A stretch of 64,000 nucleotides of DNA from contig OY756139.1 of the NCBI GenBank assembly GCA_963576785.1, forward strand, positions 2,790,001-2,854,000, written 5' to 3'. Numbering within the stretch: position 1 is the stretch's first letter; each line of letters begins with the position of its first letter. The DNA comes from Chlorophyllum brunneum. Lineage: Eukaryota; Basidiomycota; Agaricomycetes; Agaricales; Agaricaceae. The notes below the pieces were generated by a model, which was given only the letters and a program-made list of their open reading frames with translations, had not been told where the DNA came from and ran no database searches. Both the position numbers and the translations under genes were made by a program. Positions 11,593 through 22,097 of the stretch are shown piece by piece.

Positions 11593-14146
11593 GTCGTGGT
11601 TGTTGGCAGAGAGTGAACTTCCCACTTCGCCCCTTCGGTCTGGAGTCAAAGCATACCGCTTACCAATCACCAGTTGACATAATCACGCCAATACAGCACT
11701 TGACTTGCAGGAAGACCTCTGTCCGTCGTTCACTTCCATCTTTCCCTTGATGCTTATGACACTCTCCTTTTGTATCGTTCAGGGTGTATTACAGGCCCGA
11801 TTTTCAAGTCCGCGCTTGTAAATGCAGTGAAGGGCGTCCGAGTACTCAGTATTTCCCTGGATCACTCTCCGGCCTGCCCGTCCTCACCGCTCACACGAAC
11901 AACCTTCCCCCTATCCCTATATGTTCTACAACAATTTTTAGGACATAACCTCCAAGCGCTAAACCTTCCTCGACTGACTGTAAGGCTTCCTTCTCGCACT
12001 AGCCCAGCAGCGGGATCAAGCTTGTGACTCAGATGACATACCTTCTGACTGACGCCCAACCCAGCAGGGATTGGTGTCTTCTGAATACATTCCAAAGGTT
12101 CCACGACCAACCAAAAACACTACTGCCACGGCATTTGGTCTAGATAGTGGAAGTCCGGGAGTTGTTGGTTTGTCCAACGGTCCAATTATTGGTCTCTTAC
12201 TCGAGCCCTGGTGCCAATATGCCACATGACGAGCGGCCCAGCCAGAAGTTTGGATGTCAAGTATTGATGAATGATTTACATATCACATAGAGTCTCTCGG
12301 AGTTTCGAATTGGCTACTGCCGGGGAACATATTATGTCGCTATAAATTTTTTTCACCTAGAACCATCATAAATCGCTAGTGGGCCTCGAGGTCACGAAAC
12401 GGAAAGCAGGCTTTAGCTACCACCATTTCGTCCACGAGCACGAAAAGCTTGCCCATAACCTCACCCCTCCCAAGCCGGATTTCATGAACATTTCGTTACT
12501 TAAGTACGGCGCTGCGCTATTTTTGGAGGCTTCCTGGGAGCGAATCACACAATGGCACTGGCTCCATAGCCTTCTCGTTCTTTCAGAAATACTTCGCTGC
12601 AAAGCTTTAGTCCCGCCATGGATTTTATCCTCGTAACCCCGTTGTATTCGCACATATATAGTTTTCTAACTCAGGCCCTGATTTTGGCTTTTGTGGGACG
12701 TTTGATGTGTTCACCTCCACGGTATGTTTTCCTGTATGGCAAATTTATCGTCGGCGTTTGGTGACTTCCAGTACGCTAGCTATCTTTCTTCCGGCCTACC
12801 GTGCCAAAATACCTCTGGCCTTGGGCTTCGAACCGACTTAAAGGATCTCGTACTGCAAAGTTGGATCTGATCGTAGCTAGAATAGTGTCTTCCTGTTCGG
12901 CTTCAGAAAAGGAGTTCGAGGGTTAAAGAAATTAGGTTTCGGGGGTTTCGACTACGGCAACCAGTGGACATTGAGCTCGATTGAACAAAAGTCTACGGGT
13001 CTTCCTGTCACCACGCGGCATCTGTGTATGAGTGTGTACGGGTGTAGCACCGACCTGTAACTTCTCCGCTCAATTCGCCATTCGAGCAGCCAATGCCACC
13101 TGGGCTAGCATGGCCAGCGCTTGCACTTTCCAATTACCACAGTAACGTTTTCATTCTCCCTGCTTGCAGTGTTATGAGTATCGTCACATCCTGCCGCATC
13201 GGAAGATTTGTGAGAGGTCTATTTAAAGTAATGACGACTCGATGCATTACCAACGAATGAAGGGGTATTATAGCTGTGTTAAATACCAAAACCTACTCTA
13301 CCTCCGCCGAATCGACCTCGTTGCCGGAGGCATCCTTGTAGTAAAGGCGTTTCACAGTCAAATGAGGGACTAGATATGAAGTGGTTTCTGTCCTTACATC
13401 TCATTTCTTGTTACCCTGCCTAGCTATCTGATGTCATCCGCTTCTCCGGAAATTCCGACGCCAACCTGGATTGGTAAGGATGAGAATATTGAGATCCACA
13501 AGTGTGTGTGCTATCTATGCTATCTATCATCGAACGTACAAGGTGCCGTCATAGGTGTCGAAGTCTACTGCGTATATGTATGTGAGGGGGGCCGTCTCCA
13601 ATTGTTGATTGTGTTGGAGGTCGGAGCAGGGGGGAGCGCAGTAAGACTCCGGCTGGACTGAGTGGTAGGATAGCCCTGTGCTTGCGAGGTGCCATGGCTG
13701 AAGCCGAGCCACGTACGTTGTTAAGGACTTAGGACGGAACGAATCACGGACGAATCAGATAATGGAAGTTGTCCATCGAGGAGAAGAAATCCAGATGTGG
13801 AAGGATCAGCCAATGTGGCGGTGAGTCATGGGATATCAGCCATCAGTCAGATGTTCCGCAATCTTATCTCCCTGTCAGACATACCCGACGCTCGAGGCCA
13901 AGCTCTGGCTGAATTACCAAGAAATTTCTCTACGGGGGAATACATAAGAACACTAGGTCCGCCAGGGGCGGTTGGAGAAGAGGCATGGTGGACGGGATGG
14001 GAGATGTGATTAGGCAGCAGGTTAGTAAGCGGACCTGATATGGAGGCATGCGGTCCGATCCTGGAATTTGTATATTCAAACCGCCGACATTTGTTTCTTA
14101 TCTCCTCCCACCACAAGGTCCACACTGGGCACCCAGCACGAGCTCT
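11593..14146. other. Gene-free stretch, about 2.5 kb
   Basis: The part next to 11593 is the cwc24 promoter. Beyond it I see only short open frames on both strands without family resemblance. Short simple repeats occur near 13500 (TGTG runs and CTATCTATG). The last few hundred bases are presumably the promoter and 5' UTR of the bZIP gene, which may contain an intron ending in the CACAAG at about 14118. Confidence 0.45.
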
Positions 14147-15184
14147 ATGCCGATGCCCGCCAATATCCAGGGACTTAACATCGTCCAGCCCCAGCAAGTG
14201 TCCTCCGACTCCCAGGACTTGCTATCTGGCCAAGCTTTTCCAGATATTTCCGCACAACTGGACCTCTGGACCAACCTTACATTCGACACCGACGAAGGTT
14301 CTTTCTCTCGCAATGACGAAGACAAGTTCCATGCCACGCATGCCACGGCTGTAGAAGAGGAAGAGGAAGAGGCCAAGTCGCCCATCGCCGCCAGCGATGA
14401 AAAGACCGTTCACGACGGTCACGTCAATGTCGTCACTGCCACAAATATAGGCACAAATGTTTCCGCCAACCCTCCCCAATCTGCTGCGCAATCCCCTACC
14501 AGTCCTCACTTACCTTCTTTCGACCTCAACGCCCTCTTGTCAGGCTTCGGAATCGATCCATATGGCGGTTTATCGCAGCAGCCGAACTCTGGCACTATCG
14601 CACCTTCCCTAGCACAAATCCTAGCACTCCATTCGCATAATCAACAACTCCCAACTACCATTCACAGTCCATTTACCCATTATCCACCTCCACCATCTAC
14701 TCCCTACAGCCGTCTCCCTCATATCGTAACGACACCTCAGCCCCCATCTGCACAAGCTCCTATCGCCACTCCAACTGCAGTTGAAGAACCTCCAATAAAA
14801 CGTTCCCGCGCACGCAAATCATCCGTCTCCTCTTCTGAAGCGTTGTCACCTGATGCCCATGTTATGGTCCTCGCCGCGGCAGAGGATAAACGTCGCAGGA
14901 ACACGGCTGCTAGCGCCCGTTTCAGGCTGAAAAAGAAAGAGAGGGAGGCTGCTCTAGAAGGAAAGGCGAAGGAATTGGAGGCCAGAGTCAGCGAGCTAGA
15001 GAGGGAGTGTGAGGGTCTTCGCAGGGAAAATGGATGGTTGAAAGGATTGGTTGTTGGTGTCACTGGTGTTGCTCAGGCACCCGTCGTGGCATCCCCCCCT
15101 CCAACTCTATCTCCGGCACAGCTCGCGGGCCTCACAAGTGCAACAACCGCACCAAAGAGGAGTAGAGAGGATTCTGACAATTAA
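14147..15184 (+). CDS. bZIP transcription factor, Cys3/MetR-like
   Basis: Single-exon protein of 345 residues from Met 14147. The basic region, about residues 246-275, reads EDKRRRNTAASARFRLKKKE, the signature NTAASARFR-KKK of fungal Cys-3/Met-type and related GCN4-like factors. It is followed by a leucine zipper (ELEARVSELERECEGLRREN, then GWLKGLV). The N-terminal two thirds are Pro/Ser/Gln-rich with an acidic patch (EEEEEEAK) and the aromatic/acidic motifs FDLNALLSGFGID and LTFDTDEGSF that resemble activation regions. In Neurospora and Aspergillus, Cys3/MetR factors switch on sulfur assimilation genes; that this one does so is inference. An in-frame Met at 14048 would add 33 residues that do not look like family sequence. 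Confidence 0.85.
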   Translation: MPMPANIQGLNIVQPQQVSSDSQDLLSGQAFPDISAQLDLWTNLTFDTDEGSFSRNDEDKFHATHATAVEEEEEEAKSPIAASDEKTVHDGHVNVVTATNIGTNVSANPPQSAAQSPTSPHLPSFDLNALLSGFGIDPYGGLSQQPNSGTIAPSLAQILALHSHNQQLPTTIHSPFTHYPPPPSTPYSRLPHIVTTPQPPSAQAPIATPTAVEEPPIKRSRARKSSVSSSEALSPDAHVMVLAAAEDKRRRNTAASARFRLKKKEREAALEGKAKELEARVSELERECEGLRRENGWLKGLVVGVTGVAQAPVVASPPPTLSPAQLAGLTSATTAPKRSREDSDN

Positions 15185-15702
15185 TTCTATGTGCAAGAAG
15201 TTGGTCGAGGCGTTCTGGCCTCCGAGGTGCTTCCATCTCTTCATTATAACTTGATATCTATCACGCCTTGGGGGTACCTTGATTCTCTGGTTAGAGTTTT
15301 GTAGCTTATTCCGCGAGCTAGCCGACATATTCATCTAAATGCATTTTTCAGTTACTTCTTATGTTCTATGTATATATTTTGTCCTGCATTTATCAACATT
15401 CCTTATACTCTTCGCTATACGATTTTCATGTCAGACGTTTTTCTCGCTCGCCACGTTTTCTTTCCAATTCACCGCCGTTATTTTCCCTACGTTTATCCTG
15501 TATTTTCGGACCAATTACCGATCGCCACGTCCGTCGTATGATCCTCGAAGTAGGTTGGATGTTCGACCTCAGGCCCGAGGACTCCTCGACCCCCCTGAGG
15601 CCACCGTCCCTAGATGAGAGTCACCTACAGAACCGCTGAACCCCTTGACCGGGTAACCATCCCCCTCCCCCAGATAGAAAAGCGATTTACAAATTCCGTC
15701 GC
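15185..15702. other. Intergenic, convergent 3' ends
   Basis: T-rich sequence after the bZIP stop, probably 3' UTR. The rest, up to the stop of the minus-strand gene, shows no feature I can name. Confidence 0.4.
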
Positions 15703-16858
15703 TTACCAGCCGGGTGCATACCTAAATCTTCCAGTATTTCCCCGGTAATACTTGGGTGTTTGATCAAATAAGTGCTTATAGATGTAGGTTGCAGGCTGTT
15801 GCAGGCCATCTTGGGCGGCTGAATGAGCTCGTCGATTACGATCGTTCGGGCGGTGATTGGGAGTGTGATCAGACCCTTGGATAGCTCTGTTCTGTGTCCT
15901 GTACCACGCTTGTCTAGTAATGACTTCATTTATCGAGGGGTCAGGTACTTCCATGAAAAAGCCGTCCTTCTTTCCCGTATTTTATCTTATCAACACAGTT
16001 ATCCAGAAAGGACTCAAAGACTGCCCACTACAGGTGGTCATCGCTTATCGTGGTAATACTTACCGTCTGCAAAATTGAAGACGGTAACCTGCTCAACTAA
16101 CTCAGTGTTTCGTACTGCTAGAGTAAATTTCTGGCACGACGTGCATTTCCCTGGAGCAAGTTTCTAAATGGTCCCGGTATGCCTCCTTGGGGGGCTAACA
16201 AGCATCATTCGCAATCCATTCGCGACAAGTAGGCTCAAGTGTATTGTGAGTTTGAGTAAGCACACACGGAGAACAGTCACAAGGGAAAGGGAGAGATAAA
16301 GCCCACTCGGGAGCCGAGTATGTGGTCGTTCTCGAATCGCAACAGAGGACTTGAGGACACCAATAATATCGTCCTCACAGGTGAATTCCTCAGGAAATTT
16401 GGGACGTCTAGAGCAAGCTCGAGTGACCACTAGAACCCCATCCATAGGTCAGTCGGCCGAAAAGTTGGGGATGGACTAAGGAACAAAGTTGGAAGGCGAT
16501 ACTGTTGGCAGTGAAATGGGCGGTGTAGTCGGATGGAGTTACGAGTTTCTAAACCGTCTCGAGGAATAGTGCAGATATTCCCTTAGAGAATACAAAAGAT
16601 AAAGCTAAGTGTATCGGTGGTGACTCGGGAATTTGGTGGCGTGAAGGCGGTTTTCCGGCCCAATAGGCAATGTGCACGTATCCAGTCTGGGAACACGTCC
16701 ATCGCGCTGTGAAGTGCCAGTCTTGGTAAGTAGAACGAGTGGAAGAACAAACGGCGAATGCCGGCAGCACATTTGCACGTGATCTGGACAAGGGTGGAAT
16801 AGCTCTGGCACTGGCAGTTCCCAGTGTCGTCGTCACTGCTACTGATGAAGTAGCCATT
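15703..16858 (-). CDS. Unrecognised multi-exon protein, model incomplete
   Basis: I do not recognise this gene, but coding character is clear in pieces. The 3' exons join across an intron at VFNFADGK|KDGFFMEVPDPS and continue INEVITRQAWYRTQNRAIQG, then TYIYKHLFDQTPKYYRGNTG and RFRYAPGW before a stop at 15703. The exon before it reads GKCTSCQKFTLAVRN. Further upstream are Cys- and Trp-containing open blocks, including one reading CDCSPCVLTQTHNTLEPTC. A start near 16858 (MATSSVAVTTTLG) would make the gene divergent from the LysM gene with about 90 bp between starts. I could not connect the central exons in one frame, so the 5' half is uncertain and the gene could be damaged there. No function is proposed. 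Confidence 0.4.
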
Positions 16859-16946
16859 GTTCTCTCGCACATCTCTGTCGTTCACGGTGTTGCAGACACC
16901 GAGCAACCAACGTCGACACCCGAGCTATTATTTATCAGATCAGAAC

Positions 16947-18360
16947 ATGCAGAGTGAGGGTCTGGAAGAGGAGAGTAGGGTCTATTATGCATCTGCTCTC
17001 CATCCCAAACATTCCCAGCAACCGATGGTCAGGCGACGACAATCTGGGTCAGCTAGTGAAAGCAGCCACTCGCTGAATAGCCTCTCTGGTAGACACAGTC
17101 GTTCACGAACGGATTCTAATGGCGGCCGGGGCAACGGTGGACGTCACCATCCACTCACAGCTCCCCAGAGTGACTACCTGGATTCTACTGGGATCACACG
17201 ACCTCATCTTACCCGGACCGTTAATAAAATCGATGATGATATGCGGAGATATGGGGACAACCAAGATGGTGACGGGACAACAAGTCGGAAAGGGGAGGAA
17301 GAAAGAGAGGTTCTTATGCACCAAGTATGTTGGTCGTATCATCAGGCCAACCCCTTCACTGATTATATATATCACTGCCTGCGGACAGATTACGCTGAAT
17401 GACTCTCTGGCAGGTGTCTCCCTTAGATACGGTATAAGTCTGGCAGACCTACGAAAGGCCAATCATTTGTGGGCAAATGACTCGATCCACCTCCGGAAAG
17501 TCTTGTATATCCCTGTAGACAAGTCCTCTAGGGCCCGTGAACTAGCCCGAGGGATAAAGCTTGATTCAACTCCTCTCGTAGATCTCTCGACTTCGTCCCC
17601 GAACCAGAGCTCAGATACCGTGGATGAAAACGGGGAGCTCTCTGAGGCCTTGGATCATCTTGCTGGTAGTGGTTTGGGGATTCAACGGGTCCCAATATCA
17701 CGAATGTCTTTCTTCCCACCTCCATCTACTTCGGGCAAAACACCTTCTATTTCTTCAACCCCCCTTTCACTTCTGTCTGCCGACTCTAAACCTCCGTCAC
17801 AAGCACGATACTTGGTAACACCGTCCCTGTCGTCAATTCTTACGGTTTTGCCAATCACTGCTTCCACACGTGATGACTTGCTCGCCCGCCTATCTTTCGA
17901 TAGCGCTAGCTCGAGCTTTAGCGACCGCTCAAGGCCGAGTATGGAACCACTCGAAGGACACGAATTGGATGTTGTTTCCAATCATGTGTCTGGGTCCTTG
18001 GATAATCATGAAACCAGTAACGTTGCGGCCAATGGCTTAACGTCATTTCCCCACCCACATATATATGGATCTGCATACCATGAACCTGCCTCAGCAATGA
18101 ACACTCAAACCATGAGGGGGATGTCACGTAATAACCAGCACCGTCACTTATCTATAACCCGTCCAGCTGCATATATACCCCAGATATCAGATCGGACGAC
18201 AATACGTACTGTGCAAATGGAACCATCGCCGATGATGCAGCTACCTACCCTACGACCTCGCAAATTTCACCAGTCGATCATGGGTGGCAACCCCAGTCGT
18301 ACAAACAATAGTAACCAACATGATGACTCTGCAAGTTCGAATTTAATAAACTTGGGATGA
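16947..18360 (+). CDS. Intracellular LysM-domain protein
   Basis: Joining 16947-17324 and 17389-18360 gives 449 residues. The intron (17325-17388, GT-AG) falls exactly at the start of the LysM domain, joining LMHQ to ITLNDSLAGVSLRYGISLA, then DLRKANHLWANDSIHLRKVL and YIPVD (residues about 127-165). There is no signal peptide; the N-terminus is polar, with Ser/Arg/His-rich stretches (RRRQSGSASESSHSLNS). The C-terminal 250 residues are Ser/Pro-rich and look disordered. This architecture matches the eukaryotic intracellular LYSMD-type LysM proteins, not secreted chitin-binding effectors, so a chitin role should not be assumed. Molecular function is unknown. Confidence 0.85.
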
Positions 18361-20257
18361 ATTTTCTTGAACTCGTAGTCGCTGTTCGGTGTTTCGGGGA
18401 CGCTGGGATGACTGTGAGTGCCCTTATGGACCGAGCTCCGACCAATCTCAGCCTCTAATTGACAGGACCCAACTTCAGTGATCTGAGAAAGCACCATCGC
18501 GCGCCCAAGTCTCTCCATCAGAAGTAAGATCGGATGTATTTGCCTCTTTTCCCCACTTCCTGATACTTCCTGGGTAGCATGAAAAGATCACAGATTATCC
18601 GTGCCGTGGTGCGGTCAACATGGTCTAGACCCCTCCGACAATCACCGCCCCGAACTTGATACCCATCGTACGCACGGTGCCCAACCCACCATCCCACAAA
18701 GGAAAGCTATGGCCTACTCCGCGCCTCTCCTGCAGCTCACCGACCCTTTATCGCCTCTATACTTCTTGATGCCTCCCTCGGTCCAATGTCGACTGAGCTC
18801 GCTGGGTATACCGCCGGAATGAAGTGATACTTCGTTGTCACAAAATGCGATTTGTATCCACAAACCCCGATGATTCTTCGCGAGAAGCTGATTTTTGCGA
18901 AGCTCACCATCAGCGCAAATTCGCAGGAAATAATAACCATAGCTCTGACTCTTGATGTTTGTGGCACTGAGTGTTTTGGGGGAGCATTTATTTAATGAAA
19001 ACTAATCAGATATATGTTGTACTGTCTGATTTAGCCTTTGATTCAACGGGATTTCAAGGATCATCTCGGGTGATCATCAAACTCGACAATGTGTTAAGCA
19101 TTCGAAGTGCCCTCTGCTCAGCGCTCAAGCCCTCAAGACCTAGGTGGATGATCCCAACTACCGAGCCACTTTTACGGATGAATAACATAGTTGTCTCCGT
19201 GTCGTTTAGAGCTTGTTCTAAAGTTGTAAGTGGACTTCGTTGTTTGATATGACATGTCAGGGTTGGATGGAATCTATAGAAGAAGTGGACATTAATTTTG
19301 GTATGATAGCCGTGGGTGTCACAGGTTTTTGTGCGATGCTGATATTCTCCAAGGATGATCACGGTGTGCTGATATAGTACATGTCATTTGACATATTCAC
19401 TGAGCCGCTGTGTGGCTCACATCACATAGTAATGGGTGCGTCCAGAAGCTGGGTCCACCCATACGAAACTCACGTCTTGCAGAACTTAGTGCCGGATATT
19501 TTGTTGGTGTTGGCGGTTGGCAGTTTCATGTCTCGTTTCTCACGTATAATGGGAGGCGGTGTACGAGCCTGCACTCGGCAGCATTCGCGATGCCACATAA
19601 CACGGCGCGAAGACGAAGCCCGAGCCGAGACCCCGAGGACACTCAGACGAATAATGCTAACCTGGGGTGCTCTGGCTACACGACTCGGCTTTGTGCGAGG
19701 GATGCTTGGAGTCTTCTATACTTCTATGTGGATTCCGGCGAACTACATGGTCCCAAAACCTCATGATATCGCGATGAAATCGCCGTTGGTGAGAAATAGT
19801 ACCACTGGCAAAGGCTAGTGCCACAAGCGCCGAGAAAGGATTGACAAAAAAAAAGAGGGCATGCAGTACAGGAATAAATGTATCGCCGCCGAACTGTGGG
19901 TATTTACAGCGACCGTTACTTCTTCCCAAAGATATATCATTAATCGGTTTACAATCACGCCAATAAACCGCGGCAGACCTTGCGAAGCCCGATTCACATT
20001 TCGGGCATGACTTAAGTTCTTCGAATGCTGATTGAGTTCGGTCCCCAACATGTGTTTCACCAATCTTCGGGGGGGAAGAATATGGTGGTCATAGGGGCGG
20101 AAGCCCCTGCATTATTCCATGAACAGTAACTGCTGAATTCGATACATCCCCTGTGGAGCCGTGCATCAACGCCCAACGTCGTATCTACTACAGGTACTGA
20201 TTCCCCTTGCCTATCATTGTTGCACACAGTATGTCATTCTACTAAAGGACAAGTGCA
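18361..20257. other. Gene-free stretch, about 1.9 kb
   Basis: Open frames up to 145 codons overlap each other here but none has a recognisable domain. No element ends or long repeats seen. It includes the 3' flanks of the LysM gene and of the glycolipid transfer gene. Confidence 0.45.
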
Positions 20258-21088
20258 TCAGAAGCCTTTGTCGTATCCCCCCTTCTCATAGAACTCCTGC
20301 ATGTGTTGGACGATGGCACTCAAGGCGTCAAGCCACTTGTCAAGTTCGGAATCAAGGTCCTCTTGACTAGCTGGTTCACCCCCGTCCTTGTCGGTACGCA
20401 GTTTAGTAAAGAAATCGGCACGGTAGGGGCAAGCTTTCATGGCAACCTGTTCGAAAGGATTGAATGAGTACCTGCCTTTTCTGGGCTGGGGGAAGGGAGA
20501 ATACAGACAGAAAAAATGCCCTTGACAACGAAATTGTGGAATTTCTTCAGAGTGCCGTCATAGGACTTGTTGAACGCTACAGAGAGCTCCTCCGATTTGT
20601 TCGCTTGGGTGTTCTGGAGGGCCTTGCAAGTGAACGAGAGACCACGCAAGAGCCAAAGGAGGCCCTCCGTCGCAGTTCGCTTCTTCTCTCCTTTCTCGTT
20701 CTCGACGAGGCTTTCAAGTGTGCGGGATACCGTTGGAGCGGCATCATACCGAGCCTTCACTTTCTAAAGACTCACACTGGTCATCTACGTGCCACTTTCG
20801 AGGCTGATATCGGGAGATCGTACCGCGATGTTCCCATTCAGATCTGACTGCACGACTGAGAATGCTGCCGACCCCAATAGATCTGTTATGGTTTAGCAGG
20901 GGCACCGGTTTAGCGTGGCTGTAACAGACCGAACAGTCCCACAAGACCCTTTGATGCCTCTAAAAACTGAAGGGTATCGACTCCACCCTCAGTCTCAACA
21001 TCTGCAAAAGACTGTTCTGGATCAGGTATCACGCTCGAGTTCCGCGTGGTGCACCAGTTACCTTGACAGTTTTCAGGTAAGGAGGCAT
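20258..21088 (-). CDS. Glycolipid transfer protein (GLTP)
   Basis: GLTP proteins move glycosphingolipids between membranes. The first exon is only 27 nt (21062-21088, MPPYLKTVK). The second starts at 21011 with SFADVETEGGVDTLQFLEAS, and further exons give GLVGLFDLLGSAAFSVVQSD, NGNIAKVKARYDAAPTVSRT and then GLLWLLRGLSFTCKALQN. The last exon starts VAMKACPYRADFF and stops at 20258. The Asp and Asn of the sugar-headgroup pocket (the LNGNI and KARY region), the Trp of LLWLLRGL and the C-terminal helices are all present. The joined protein starts exactly as family members do. Introns are GT-AG. An independent gene of ordinary length; no operon-like context applies. Confidence 0.92.
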
Positions 21089-21279
21089 GGTACGCGATGA
21101 AAGCAAACGGAGGTTGCGCAGTAATTGAAAGATCGCAGCTGCTACCAGATAATGCAAGGAACGATCAGGACATCAGCTGATCTGATCTAATCTTCACTGC
21201 CACAGGGAGCAAGTCTCTCACCAGTGCCTCACACAGCCCGGTACAACTTTCCTAGTTTCATCTCATCGCTTGGAAGAAC

Positions 21280-22054
21280 ATGCCGCACGCCGATTCGTCC
21301 CTTATACCCAGCAGGTGTGAATCACTGGGATCAAATCCTAAGTAGCTGGGGAGCCTGATCATCATCTCAAGCATCAAAAACAAACCAGATTTCTGGGCCC
21401 ATGTCTACACACAATTAGAGCCCCTCCTTGGGGAGGAGAGGAACTGGGTAAAACAAAACCCGCTGGTCTTCGTGTTTTCTAACTAGAGGTACCTAGGTTA
21501 CTAATTGCGCGAACGCTGCGTCGTTGATTTATAACTCTCTGCTTGCCTTTCCCGCTTGTTTCGGTGAAGCAAGCGACAGAGCAGTAAATTGGTGTGGTAG
21601 GTTATCTGAGGTCACATTTCGGTCTAGAATCGTAAATGTCTCATGATGATCATGGGACTTTTTAGGCGTATACGTGAACTCGAACCGTTTCCCCAAACCA
21701 ACAAAGGTCACAATGCATCAGCCCGAAATATCAGAGCGCTTACTACTCGGACCGTTCTGTGGAAAGCCTGCCTGTCAGTTTATAGGTGTAGCGCCAGGCA
21801 GAGGTCGTGGTGTCTGTGCCGACGCTTTTCTTCAACGTCGCACTCTCGTTGTGCCGAACGTTGATGAATACCCTGGCCACATCGCCTGCGACGGGGAAAC
21901 AAAAAGCGAAATTGTTATTCCCCTGGTACTCGGGAACGGTGAAACAATAGGCGTCCTTGATCTGGACTGCCTTGCCCTCAGCGCTTTCGACGATCAAGAC
22001 AAAGAAGGACTAGAGAAAATAGCTAGTCTCATCGTAGATTCCAGCGATTGGTAG
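21280..22054 (+). CDS. Free methionine-(R)-sulfoxide reductase (GAF-domain fRMsr)
   Basis: Reduces free methionine-R-sulfoxide back to methionine; a GAF-fold enzyme. Joining 21280-21314, 21372-21447, 21497-21596 and 21666-22054 gives 199 residues. The N-terminus has WAHVYTQLEPLLGEERNWV, AASLIYNSLLAF and NWCGVYV. The catalytic region has LLLGPFCGKPACQFIGVAPG, RGRGVCADAF, HIACDGETKSEIVIPLV and ETIGVLDLDC. The three conserved cysteines (GPFCGKPAC region, GVCAD, HIACD) are present. The first intron ends in AAG, the others in TAG. The gene converges with cysteinyl-tRNA synthetase, with 43 bp between stop codons; that gap contains a C5/G5 hairpin at about 22078-22096. Confidence 0.93.
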
Positions 22055-22097
22055 AAAGTATATCCTACAATCCGAAGCACCCCCTTGCGTGGGGGGT

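Noticed and set aside
14048..14146. Upstream in-frame Met of the bZIP gene
   Set aside because: Adds 33 residues without family similarity; the later Met is more likely.
19381..19818. Overlapping frames in the 18.4-20.2 kb gap
   Set aside because: Several overlapping frames on both strands without similarity; typical of noncoding G+C-balanced DNA.
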